From Microbacterium sp. UFMG61 (GTDB lineage: Bacteria > Actinomycetota > Actinomycetes > Actinomycetales > Microbacteriaceae), in assembly GCF_015354505.1 (NCBI RefSeq), contig NZ_JACAFP010000001.1:90117-154116 (forward strand): 64,000 bases of DNA, written 5' to 3'. The position numbers were made by a program, and so were the translations under genes. The notes under the pieces were generated by a model. It was given only the letters and a program-made list of their open reading frames with translations, had not been told where the DNA came from and searched no databases. Positions 42,595 through 50,249 of this stretch are shown one piece after another (position 1 is the first letter of the stretch; every line of letters starts with the position of its first letter).

Positions 42595-43518
42595 CTAGGC
42601 GGTGGTCGTGCGCACAGCCGGCCGGGTCAGCCGCGGGATCAGCGACGGCGTGTTCTCGCGGTACTCGATGTAGTCGGCGCGGTCTCCCCACTTCTTCTCG
42701 GCGCGGGCCTCGAGCAGCGGGATCCCGCTCACCCGGGTGAGCAGCAGGATCACGAACAGCGGCGACAGGATCGCGACCCACTGCCACCCGGCGAGCACGG
42801 GTGCCGCGGTGAGGAAGACGCCGACCCAGATCACGATCTCGCCGAAGTAGTTGGGGTGGCGCGAGCGCGACCACAGGCCGGTGCGGATGAACTCGTCCTT
42901 GTTGGCAGGGTTCGCGCGGAACGCCGACTTCTGCGCGTCGGCGACGATCTCGATGGTCATCCCGAGAACCCACACGATGATTCCCACGATCGTCAGCCAT
43001 CCGATGGGGGCTCGCGATGCGGCATCCGTGCTGATCGCGATCCAGGCGGCTGCGGCGGTGATCGACACCCACGCGCCCTGGATCACCCAGACCTGCAGGA
43101 AGCGCACGGGGGAGCCCTTGATCTCGTCGAAACGACCGTCGGACCCTGCCTTGTGCACGCGCATGGCGAGGAACGATCCGAGGCGCGCGGCCCACAGGAT
43201 CACCATCGCCGCGAGGATCCAGCTGCGCGCGTCGGGCATGGGCGTCAGCAGCACGAGCGCCACGGAGATGGCCAGGAAGGTCAGGCTGCCGGTCAGGTCG
43301 AAGAACCGCTCGGTGCGCAGGATCATCGCCGGAATGAAGGCGAGGATCTGGATCGCGTACGCCGCGGCGACGGCGAGGGCGAACAGCGGGATGCCGCCGA
43401 GCACCGCACCGCCCTGGCTGCCGGCGAGCGCGACGAGCGCTCCGATGACGAGCGCGACGATGATCGCGATCAGGGACGCCCGCGAGGACTTGGCGTTGGT
43501 GGGGGTGGGGGAGGACAT
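42595..43518 (-). CDS. DUF1295 membrane protein (ICMT/steroid 5-alpha-reductase-like)
   Basis: A 307-residue integral membrane protein with about seven segments. The conserved C-terminal half, GLWSRSRHPNYFGEIVIWVGVFL and later LLEARAEKKWGDRADYIEYRENTPSLIP, is the DUF1295 signature within the isoprenylcysteine methyltransferase/steroid 5-alpha-reductase clan. Such proteins likely modify lipids or isoprenoids with SAM or NADPH. The ATG at 43518 is 17 bases after the acyl-CoA ligase gene stop, so the two probably form an operon in lipid metabolism. Confidence 0.88.
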   Translation of the reverse strand: MSSPTPTNAKSSRASLIAIIVALVIGALVALAGSQGGAVLGGIPLFALAVAAAYAIQILAFIPAMILRTERFFDLTGSLTFLAISVALVLLTPMPDARSWILAAMVILWAARLGSFLAMRVHKAGSDGRFDEIKGSPVRFLQVWVIQGAWVSITAAAAWIAISTDAASRAPIGWLTIVGIIVWVLGMTIEIVADAQKSAFRANPANKDEFIRTGLWSRSRHPNYFGEIVIWVGVFLTAAPVLAGWQWVAILSPLFVILLLTRVSGIPLLEARAEKKWGDRADYIEYRENTPSLIPRLTRPAVRTTTA

Positions 43519-43535
43519 CGTGTTCTTTCCGGTTC

Positions 43536-45365
43536 TCAGAGGTACAGGTCTTCGACGGTGACGGCCGCGCGATCGAGCACGACGCTCCGCTTGAGCTTCA
43601 TGGTGGGTGTGACCAGACCGCGGTCTTCGAGGTCGGCGAACACCACGCTGAAGCGACGCACCTGCTCGCTGCGGGCGACGAGTGCATTGGCGGCGTCGAC
43701 GGCGCGCTGCAGGTGGGCATGCAGCGTCGGGTCCGTCACGGCACGGATGTCCGTCTCGACGATCAGAGGGATGCTGACGCCCTCGGCATCCGCCCACGCC
43801 AATGCCTGCTCGGGGTCGAGCACGAGCAGCGCAGACAGATAGGGCTTGCCCTCGCCGACCATGACCGCGTGCGACACGAGTGGATCCGCTTCGACGGCGC
43901 TCTCCCAGCGGGTCGGCACGATCGTCTTGCCGTTCGAGGTCACGATCACGTCTTTGAGTCGGCCCTCGAGCACGAGCCGTCCGCGCTCATCGAGTCTCCC
44001 GAGGTCGCCGGTGCGGAAGAAGCCGTCGATGAAGGCTCCTTCGTCGTGGGCCGGATTGCGGTAGCCGTCGAAGACGCCGACGCCGCGGGCGAGCACCTCG
44101 CCCTCATCGCTGATGCGCACGGTGAGACCGGGGAGGGGCGGGCCGACGGTTCCCGAGGCGATGCGTCCGGGCAGGTTGCCGGTGAGCGGCGCCGTCGTCT
44201 CGGTGAGCCCGTAGCCCTCGATGACGGGCACCCCGATGCCGCGGAAGAAGAGCGACAGGTCCGCATCGAGTGCGGCTCCGCCCGACAGGATGTAGCCGAC
44301 GCGTCCGCCCATGACGGTGCGCAGGCGCTTGTAGAAGAGAGCGTCGAAGAAGCGGTGCCGCACCGTGAGGCCGAGGTCCTCCGAGATGCGGCGGCCCGCA
44401 TCGATCCGCTCTTCGCGGCGGCCCCAGGCGAGGGCCGTCGAGACGGCCTTCGCCCAGACACCCGAGAGACCCTTGGCGGCTGCCTTGTCGGCGGCCGCCG
44501 CCTGGATCTTCTGCAGCACGCGCGGCACGACGACGAGGAACGTCGGACGCAGGGTGTCGAGCGTCGCGACGACCGTCGACGGGTCGGAGAGGTGCGCGAT
44601 GCGCATGCCGCTGGCCAGGCAGATGAGCTGCAGTCCGCGGGCCAGCACGTGGGCGAGCGGAAGGAAGATGACGGTGTTGCCGTTCTCGTTCACGATCTCG
44701 CGGTACGCGGCGGCGATGTTGAGCACCTGTCCGAGGAAGTTCCGGTGCGTGAGCACGACACCCTTGGGCTCACCCGTGGTGCCCGACGTGTAGACGATCG
44801 TCGCGGGGTCGTCCTGGGTGGCGAGCGCCCGGCGGTCCTCGAGCTCCTCGTCGGTCACGTCGACGCCCTGCGAGACCAGGTCGGGGAGAGTGCCGGATGC
44901 CGCGGCATCCATGGTCCATGCGCCGAAGGTCTCGTCGTCGGTCTGCGCGAGCGCCGCGTCGAGCAGCGCCACGTGATCCGCGGTGCCTCCGACCGCCAGA
45001 CGCACGCCGGCATCCGCGATGATCGCGTTCACCTGCGAGGGCGACGAGGTCTCGTAGATCGGCACGACGACGGCTCCGGCGAACCAGGCGGCGAGGTCGG
45101 CGACGGCCCATTCGTAGCGGGTCGGGGCCATGATGGCGATCGGATCGCCGGCCCGGATGCCCTGAGCGATGAAGCCCTTGGCGAGAGCGCGCACCTGATC
45201 CGAGAACTCCCGGGTCGTGATCGGGCGCCACGCGGCAGTGGCATCCGCTCCCGAGACTTCGAAGGCCACGTGGTCAGGAGCCGCTGAGGCGCGCGCGACC
45301 AGCAGGTCGGTGATGTTGCGATACCCGTCGAGGGATGCAAGCGGCGGGGTCGATGACTCGATCAT
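43536..45365 (-). CDS. AMP-forming long-chain acyl-CoA synthetase
   Basis: A 609-residue ligase of the FadD15/FACL type. The AMP-binding motif is IVYTSGTTGEPKGVVLTHRN, the second core motif EGYGLTETTAPLTGN, and the hinge GRLKDVIVTSNGKTIVPTRWE. It activates fatty acids with ATP and CoA. ATG at 45365 has GAGAGGAG before it. A longer open frame upstream adds 72 residues of unlikely sequence. The downstream DUF1295 gene suggests a lipid-modification operon. Confidence 0.93.
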   Translation of the reverse strand: MIESSTPPLASLDGYRNITDLLVARASAAPDHVAFEVSGADATAAWRPITTREFSDQVRALAKGFIAQGIRAGDPIAIMAPTRYEWAVADLAAWFAGAVVVPIYETSSPSQVNAIIADAGVRLAVGGTADHVALLDAALAQTDDETFGAWTMDAAASGTLPDLVSQGVDVTDEELEDRRALATQDDPATIVYTSGTTGEPKGVVLTHRNFLGQVLNIAAAYREIVNENGNTVIFLPLAHVLARGLQLICLASGMRIAHLSDPSTVVATLDTLRPTFLVVVPRVLQKIQAAAADKAAAKGLSGVWAKAVSTALAWGRREERIDAGRRISEDLGLTVRHRFFDALFYKRLRTVMGGRVGYILSGGAALDADLSLFFRGIGVPVIEGYGLTETTAPLTGNLPGRIASGTVGPPLPGLTVRISDEGEVLARGVGVFDGYRNPAHDEGAFIDGFFRTGDLGRLDERGRLVLEGRLKDVIVTSNGKTIVPTRWESAVEADPLVSHAVMVGEGKPYLSALLVLDPEQALAWADAEGVSIPLIVETDIRAVTDPTLHAHLQRAVDAANALVARSEQVRRFSVVFADLEDRGLVTPTMKLKRSVVLDRAAVTVEDLYL

Positions 45366-45438
45366 CGGGGCTCCTCTCGGGCGCGCGGGAACGGGCCCAT
45401 CTCCTTCTGTTCGGAGCCGAGGAGGAATCGGATGGGAG

Positions 45439-45546
45439 ATGGCCACCCTATCTCGCGCCGAGCCTGGAGGAGGAGGCGGGGGCGGCACGTACACGATCGA
45501 TGGCGACGACGTGATGGTCGAGTTCACCCCCTGGGACGAGCTCTGA
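45439..45546 (+). CDS. Putative 35-residue glycine-rich small protein
   Basis: An ATG at 45439 opens 35 codons encoding a run of seven glycines followed by TYTIDGDDVMVEFTPWDEL and a stop. The last twenty codons show strong G/C at the third position, as real genes here do, and the peptide end looks like an ordered beta strand plus tail. GAGGA lies 15-19 bases upstream, too far for an ideal site. It lies in the gap between two minus-strand genes. It may be a conserved small protein, but this cannot be verified here. Confidence 0.4.
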   Translation: MATLSRAEPGGGGGGGTYTIDGDDVMVEFTPWDEL

Positions 45547-45581
45547 CGGTTCCGCGCTCGGTCGCTCCGGTGATGCCGCAT

Positions 45582-45905
45582 CTAGAGGCGGGTCTCATCG
45601 TCGGCAGACACGGCGTTGCCCCAGACCCAGCAGCGGAAGGTGGTGTCGCCGGCGCGGAACTCGATTCCTGCGGCGGTCGGTGTGGAGCGGGCGAGCTTGG
45701 CGTCGACGCGGATGGCCTCCGGCCCGAACCGCACCCACGCCCGCACCATTCGGTAGGGCTGCGGGTAGATGGTGAGGGGTTGTTCTCGGAGGGCGAGTTC
45801 GCGGTCGGTGAGTGACTGGAGCGGTCCGGATCGGGCGGCCGTGAGGATCGCCTGATGCTGTGAGCGCATGTCGTAATGCTCTGCCAAGCGCCTGCTCGTG
45901 CCCAT
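45582..45905 (-). CDS. Hypothetical protein
   Basis: A 107-residue soluble protein. It starts TSRRLAEHYDMRSQHQAIL, has an arginine-rich middle and ends with a beta-like part GIEFRAGDTTFRCWVWGNAVSADDETRL. No family recognised. It is divergent from the small gene at 45973, sharing a 67-base intergenic region that contains an SOS-box-like palindrome. A damage-inducible role is possible. Confidence 0.65.
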   Translation of the reverse strand: MGTSRRLAEHYDMRSQHQAILTAARSGPLQSLTDRELALREQPLTIYPQPYRMVRAWVRFGPEAIRVDAKLARSTPTAAGIEFRAGDTTFRCWVWGNAVSADDETRL

Positions 45906-45947
45906 GCCGGCTCCCTTTCTCCGGCCTGGAACCAGGGTAGCAACATT

Positions 45948-45961
45948 CGAATCTATGTTCT
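45948..45961. promoter_or_regulatory. LexA (SOS)-box-like palindrome
   Basis: CGAATCTATGTTCT is CGAAT-N4-GTTCT, two positions off the actinobacterial LexA box CGAAC-N4-GTTCG. It lies between two divergent small genes, 43 bases from one start and 12 from the other. TATTCT at 45961-45966 could be a -10 whose start point coincides with the ATG at 45973 (leaderless). Confidence 0.45.
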
Positions 45962-45972
45962 ATTCTAGAATC

Positions 45973-46233
45973 ATGCGACCGGCGACCGATCACCTCCCCA
46001 CGACCCTATGGATGGTCGACGACATTCCCTCGCGCATGGTGTTCGCCGGGCGCCGGTGGAGAGTGTCCGACACGCCCACGCGCCTGCGCCACTCGATCTG
46101 GACGGCGTCACCGGATCAGAACCACGGACTCTACGGGTGGCGTTTCCAGGGCACGGACGACGACGGTCTGTCGCTGGTGTTCGACGTGTTCAAGGGTGAA
46201 GACGGCTGGCACGTGCATCGGAGCTACAGCTAG
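45973..46233 (+). CDS. Small DUF6504-like protein
   Basis: An 86-residue protein with the pattern PSRMVFAGRRWRVSDTPTRLRHSIW...GLYGWRFQGTDDDGLSLVFDVFKGEDGWHVHRSY. The AGRRWRV and GLYGWRFQGTDD...FDV...W segments resemble DUF6504 proteins, which sit near Y-family polymerase/ImuB genes in actinobacteria. No polymerase gene is nearby here. ATG at 45973 is chosen; an ATG six codons earlier overlaps the palindrome. The SOS-like box next to it supports a link to DNA damage, as inference. Confidence 0.6.
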   Translation: MRPATDHLPTTLWMVDDIPSRMVFAGRRWRVSDTPTRLRHSIWTASPDQNHGLYGWRFQGTDDDGLSLVFDVFKGEDGWHVHRSYS

Positions 46234-46272
46234 AAGGCGCGTGTGCCGGGGGAGCCGAGCAAGCACACCCGA

Positions 46273-46309
46273 GAGGCCGTGCGTTCGACAATGTCGACCA
46301 CACGGCCTC
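46273..46309. terminator. Bidirectional hairpin terminator
   Basis: GAGGCCGTG (46273-46281) pairs with CACGGCCTC (46301-46309). Inside, TCGAC (46285-46289) pairs with GTCGA (46293-46297). It separates two convergent genes ending at 46233 and 46323. Confidence 0.75.
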
Positions 46310-46322
46310 GGGGCGAAGCGGG

Positions 46323-47159
46323 TCAGCCCTGGATGAAGGCGAGGATGTCGGGGTTGATGACATCCGCATGTGTGGTGAGCATGCCGTGCGGATACCCCTC
46401 GTAGATCTTGATCTCGGAGTTCGGGAGGAGCTCGTGCTGCTTGATGGCGGCGTCCTTGAAGGGGACGACCTGGTCATCGTCGCCCTGGAGCACGAGCACC
46501 GGAACCGAGATGGCCTTGAGGTCCTCGGTCTGGTCGGTCTCGGAGAACGCCTTGATGCCCTCGTAGTGAGCGAGCGCGCTGCCCGTCATACCCTGACGCC
46601 ACCAGTTGGCGACCACGGGCTCGGAGAGCTGCGCGCCCTCGCGGTTGAATCCGTAGAACGGTCCGGAAGCGACTGCCTGGAAGAATTCGGCGCGGTTGGC
46701 GGCGAGCGCTTCGCGGAAGCCGTCGAACACCGAGATCGGAGTGCCCTCGGGATTGGTGTCGGTCTGCACCATGAGCGGAGGGACAGAGGAGACCAGGACG
46801 GCCTTGGCGACACGGCCCTGTGGTTCACCGTACTTCGCGACGTAACGGGCCACCTGTCCGCCGCCGGTCGAGTGACCGATGTGGACGGCGTTGCGGAGGT
46901 CGAGGTGCTCGACGACGGCGTTCACGTCGCTGGCGTAGTGGTCCATGTCGTGTCCGATGCTGGTCTGCGAGGAACGACCGTGGCCGCGACGGTCACTGGC
47001 GATGACGCGGTACCCCTTGCCGAGGAAGTAGAGCATCTGGGCGTCCCAGTCGTCCGACGAGAGCGGCCAGCCATGGTGGAACATGATGGGCTGGGCGTCG
47101 CGGGGGCCCCAGTCCTTGAAGTAGATGTCGGTTCCGTCGTCCGTGGTCACAAAAGGCAT
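46323..47159 (-). CDS. Alpha/beta hydrolase, non-heme chloroperoxidase type
   Basis: A 278-residue hydrolase: MFHHGWPLSSDDWDAQM (oxyanion HG), SDRRGHGRSSQ, nucleophile elbow GHSTGGGQVARYV, and catalytic histidine in GYPHGMLTTH. This pattern is that of cofactor-free haloperoxidases/perhydrolases, which are esterases that also form peracids. D227-like acid is in LQGDDDQVVPF. ATG at 47159 follows GGAG. It is divergent from the esterase gene at 47344, and the region between them holds the 18-bp motif discussed in the findings. Confidence 0.9.
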   Translation of the reverse strand: MPFVTTDDGTDIYFKDWGPRDAQPIMFHHGWPLSSDDWDAQMLYFLGKGYRVIASDRRGHGRSSQTSIGHDMDHYASDVNAVVEHLDLRNAVHIGHSTGGGQVARYVAKYGEPQGRVAKAVLVSSVPPLMVQTDTNPEGTPISVFDGFREALAANRAEFFQAVASGPFYGFNREGAQLSEPVVANWWRQGMTGSALAHYEGIKAFSETDQTEDLKAISVPVLVLQGDDDQVVPFKDAAIKQHELLPNSEIKIYEGYPHGMLTTHADVINPDILAFIQG

Positions 47160-47267
47160 GAGCAACTCCAGGTTGTGGTGAGCCGGCCCGACGCCGGCAT
47201 CTATCGCGAGTCATCCGCACGGGTCGGCGGACCTCTCTCACGCTAATGACGAGCCGGAAAGCCTCAG

Positions 47268-47285
47268 TGCGACGATTGTCGAATA
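47268..47285 (+). promoter_or_regulatory. Shared 18-bp motif, copy 1
   Basis: TGCGACGATTGTCGAATA lies between two divergent hydrolase genes. It is nearly identical to copies at 52511 and 59121. Downstream, TACTGT (47332-47337) stands six bases before the GTG start at 47344, as a -10 of a leaderless mRNA would, with the same spacing as in front of the LuxR gene. Confidence 0.6.
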
Positions 47286-47343
47286 CTCATCCGTCGTCGC
47301 GGCGACTTTTTCTCGCGCTTGGCGAACCCGCTACTGTGACGAC

Positions 47344-48183
47344 GTGCACATCGAGATTCCGTACACACGGCTTCCGGTCGACCTCGAGAACATCACCTAC
47401 CAGTTCGGTCCGGATTCGGCACCGCGACCGGGTGTGATTCCCGGTCAGACCGTCGAGTTCGCCCTCGAAGACAGCGTCGTCTACCCGGGCACGTCCCGCC
47501 GCTGCTGGATCCACGTGCCAGCTGGTTACGATGCCAAGTCTCCCGCAGCGCTGATGCTGTTCAACGACGGGTGGTGGTACCTGGACCCCGAGGGTGACGT
47601 CCGCGGCGGCATCGTCCTTGACAACCTCGTGCACCGAGGGGAGATGCCGATGACCATCGGGGTCTTCGTCGACCCGGGCACGAGGAACGGCGCCGACGAC
47701 CCCAAGAATCGCAACATCGAGTATGACGCGTTCGACGACCGATACGTGACGTTCCTCACTACCGAAGTTCTTCCAGCGGTGAGGGCGAAGTACGCGATCT
47801 CCGAGGACCCCGCACTGCATGGGATCTGCGGCGGGAGCTCGGGAGGCAACGCAGCGTTCACCGCCGCGTGGGAACGTCCCGATGAGTTCACGCGCGTCAT
47901 CGCGTACCTGTCGAGCTTCGCGCAGATGCCGGGCGGCAACCCTTATCCGGAACTCCTCGCAGCGACTCCGCCCAAAGCGCTCCGGATTCTCCTTCAGGCC
48001 GGTCACCGGGACGACGGATGGAACCAGCGTGAGATGAACTGGCTGGCGGAGAACCTGTCAGTCGCTGCGGCACTCGCACGTGCGGGCTACGACTTCAGGC
48101 TGGTTCTCGGAAACGGTGGGCACAGTCCGAATCATGGCGGCGTGCTGCTCCCTGATGCGCTGCGTTGGATCTGGCGCCCCTGA
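47344..48183 (+). CDS. Enterochelin-esterase-like alpha/beta hydrolase
   Basis: A 279-residue serine hydrolase of the Fes/esterase D-like group. It has SRRCWIHVPAGYDAKSPAALMLFNDGWWYLD, a hallmark of this group, then the nucleophile elbow GICGGSSGGNAAF and the histidine in GNGGHSPNHGG. There is no signal peptide. It could hydrolyse a siderophore or an ester. No ribosome binding site precedes the GTG, while a -10-like TACTGT lies seven bases upstream, suggesting a leaderless mRNA controlled by the shared motif. Confidence 0.85.
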   Translation: MHIEIPYTRLPVDLENITYQFGPDSAPRPGVIPGQTVEFALEDSVVYPGTSRRCWIHVPAGYDAKSPAALMLFNDGWWYLDPEGDVRGGIVLDNLVHRGEMPMTIGVFVDPGTRNGADDPKNRNIEYDAFDDRYVTFLTTEVLPAVRAKYAISEDPALHGICGGSSGGNAAFTAAWERPDEFTRVIAYLSSFAQMPGGNPYPELLAATPPKALRILLQAGHRDDGWNQREMNWLAENLSVAAALARAGYDFRLVLGNGGHSPNHGGVLLPDALRWIWRP

Positions 48184-48264
48184 ACCCGGAGCGCCCGGGC
48201 GATGCCGCGGCCACCTTCGAGGAGTCGTAGGTGGCTCGCGAGACTTCTCTCGTGCTCCGAATTC

Positions 48265-48987
48265 TCATGACTTCACGTCTTTCAGTGCGGTGTCGGACGT
48301 CGGAGCGGAGAGGCCGGCCGGCTTCGGGCCGAGCGTGGTCAAGAACAACGCCAAGGCGAGGAGGGCGGGCAGGGCGGCCGAGTGGTCGCCGAAAAGTGTC
48401 GCTCCCGCAGCGCCGACCAAGCACCCGCCGATGAATCCGGCAAGCAACGGCCATGTCTGCGCCCATCGTCGCCGAGCCTGCTGGTCTCGCCCACGTGACC
48501 GAGCAATGTCCGTGACAGCGACGGTCGCTGCGACCAGGTTGCCGGTCATCACTGCCGTCGACAATGAGCGGTTTGGGACGAGATGGAGGTATGCGTTCTG
48601 TGCGGCCATTGCGCACACCGCGAGCATCCCGATGAGGACAGCGATTCCCGACTTCGGATGTGCCGATGCCTGTGCGGTGAATGACAGGACGGCTGCTGCA
48701 ATGAGGAACGCTGCCTGAACTCCGAGTAGCAGTTGGTTCGTGGTGGGAGCACGGGCGCCTACTCGTCGTGCGATCAGGGTTGAAAGCATGGTGGCGACTA
48801 TGAACACCGGCACGGCCAGCAGAGAGGCGAGGTCAGGGAGCTCCCCACGCACCACGTCTGCCGCGATCACTACGAGATTGCCGGTAACGTGCGCAGAGAA
48901 GAAACCGCCGAGCAGGAGCCAACTCGTGACGTCGGTGACACCAGCGATCACCGCAAGCGCGGCAGGCATCGAGGTCTGTCGGTTCAT
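48265..48987 (-). CDS. DUF1275 (YoaK) membrane protein
   Basis: A 240-residue membrane protein with about six segments. The family opening AVIAGVTDVTSWLLLGGFFSAHVTGNLVVIAADV is present, and MAAQNAYLHLVPNRSLSTAVMTGNLVAATVAV is the second repeat signature. The function is unknown; these are possible transporters. It overlaps the ThrE-like gene by ATGA and is the last of a four-gene minus-strand operon that starts with another DUF1275 gene. Confidence 0.88.
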   Translation of the reverse strand: MNRQTSMPAALAVIAGVTDVTSWLLLGGFFSAHVTGNLVVIAADVVRGELPDLASLLAVPVFIVATMLSTLIARRVGARAPTTNQLLLGVQAAFLIAAAVLSFTAQASAHPKSGIAVLIGMLAVCAMAAQNAYLHLVPNRSLSTAVMTGNLVAATVAVTDIARSRGRDQQARRRWAQTWPLLAGFIGGCLVGAAGATLFGDHSAALPALLALALFLTTLGPKPAGLSAPTSDTALKDVKS

Positions 48988-50249
48988 GTTGCGCGCCTCC
49001 GCCGAATGAGCTCGTAGAACCGCATCGGAATCACGAGTCCCGCCGCCATCGCCATGATGACGAAGACAGCCGTCGCGCCGTCGGTGAGCGCTCCAAGCGA
49101 TGGGGACGAGCCGCCGGCGAACGTCAGTACTCCCAACGCATCGATGGTGCGGAAGATGTACACACCCGGGACGAGTGAAACGACGGCCGCGAAGCCGATG
49201 CCTGCGAAGGGGATGTGCGTGGCCCGCGCCACGGGGGCCAGCGCGAATCCGACGAACAAGCACGCGACGAGAGCTCCCGCGGCGATGTTCCACCCCCAGA
49301 CGTCCATCACCACCCATCGAAGTCCGTGCGCGACCGCTCCGACGACGACAGGCCACCAGATCAGGCGAAGTGGCATCGCGAAGTACACCGGGTATGACGC
49401 GGCGGCGATGCCCGCAGCGAGGACGTCGAGGCCGAGTGCAACCTCGCGTCCCGGCGGAGTAGGGGGGAGTCCCGTGCCGAAAGCTGCCAAGCCGATCGCA
49501 AGCCCCGTCCCGATGGACAGCAGGAGCAGGGCGGCGTATCCGAGACGCGCGAAGCCGAGCGGGATCCGCAGACTCAGCAGATCGAGCGCAGCGTTGAGAA
49601 TGTGAGGTCCAGGGACGAGGATCATGGCAGGACAGACGGCGATGAGCCTCAGGGCGGAGCTGAGATCTGCGTGCACGGCGAAGCCGCCGATGAGCCCCGC
49701 TATGAGAGCGGCGGTGAAGACCTGGCCGATGGGGCCGACGTGCAGGTGTGCGAGCGTGCGTCGGGCGACACCACCGAGCACTGCGCTGCCCGCCGCGAGC
49801 CCGACAGCCGTCGCATCTTGCGCTCCGAAGATGACCGCCAACGCGGCGGAACCGGTGGCGCAGGCGAGGAGGAAGAGCCAGATGTCGGCCGGCCGCATCT
49901 TCCTCGCGTCGGCGAGTGCCGCTGCGAGATCGGACTCGGTCGCCGACCCGACGCCGACCTTGTCGATCGTTCGCGTGAGCGTCGACACGGCGTTCATGGC
50001 GATCCCGGTCGGAGGCGCGAGAACGATGCGGGGAGCGGTGGCTACGCCGGTGCTGCGTCCGCGTTCCGCGAGGGTCACGGACGTCCAGGCGGGGATGAGT
50101 TCCGCGTCGGTGTCCAGGCCGTGGTTCATCCGGTCGACGGCGGCGAGCGTCACCGACGTGGACTCGCCTGAGGCGTGCAACGTCGCTGATGCGCTGGCGA
50201 TGAGGTCGTGCCTCACCGCCCGCGCATCAGCATCCTCCTGGGGCTGCAT
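48984..50249 (-). CDS. thrE: ThrE-type threonine/serine exporter
   Basis: A 421-residue protein with an N-terminal cytoplasmic ThrE domain (about residues 1-130, LHASGESTSVTLAAVDRMN) and about ten membrane segments made of ThrE and ThrE_2 parts (CPAMILVPGPHILNAALDLL, SLVPGVYIFRTIDALGVL). In Corynebacterium ThrE exports threonine and serine by proton motive force. Here it overlaps the fumarase gene by ATGA, which suggests a different or additional substrate such as a dicarboxylate. The N-terminal part is shorter than in corynebacterial ThrE. Confidence 0.82.
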   Translation of the reverse strand: MQPQEDADARAVRHDLIASASATLHASGESTSVTLAAVDRMNHGLDTDAELIPAWTSVTLAERGRSTGVATAPRIVLAPPTGIAMNAVSTLTRTIDKVGVGSATESDLAAALADARKMRPADIWLFLLACATGSAALAVIFGAQDATAVGLAAGSAVLGGVARRTLAHLHVGPIGQVFTAALIAGLIGGFAVHADLSSALRLIAVCPAMILVPGPHILNAALDLLSLRIPLGFARLGYAALLLLSIGTGLAIGLAAFGTGLPPTPPGREVALGLDVLAAGIAAASYPVYFAMPLRLIWWPVVVGAVAHGLRWVVMDVWGWNIAAGALVACLFVGFALAPVARATHIPFAGIGFAAVVSLVPGVYIFRTIDALGVLTFAGGSSPSLGALTDGATAVFVIMAMAAGLVIPMRFYELIRRRRAT

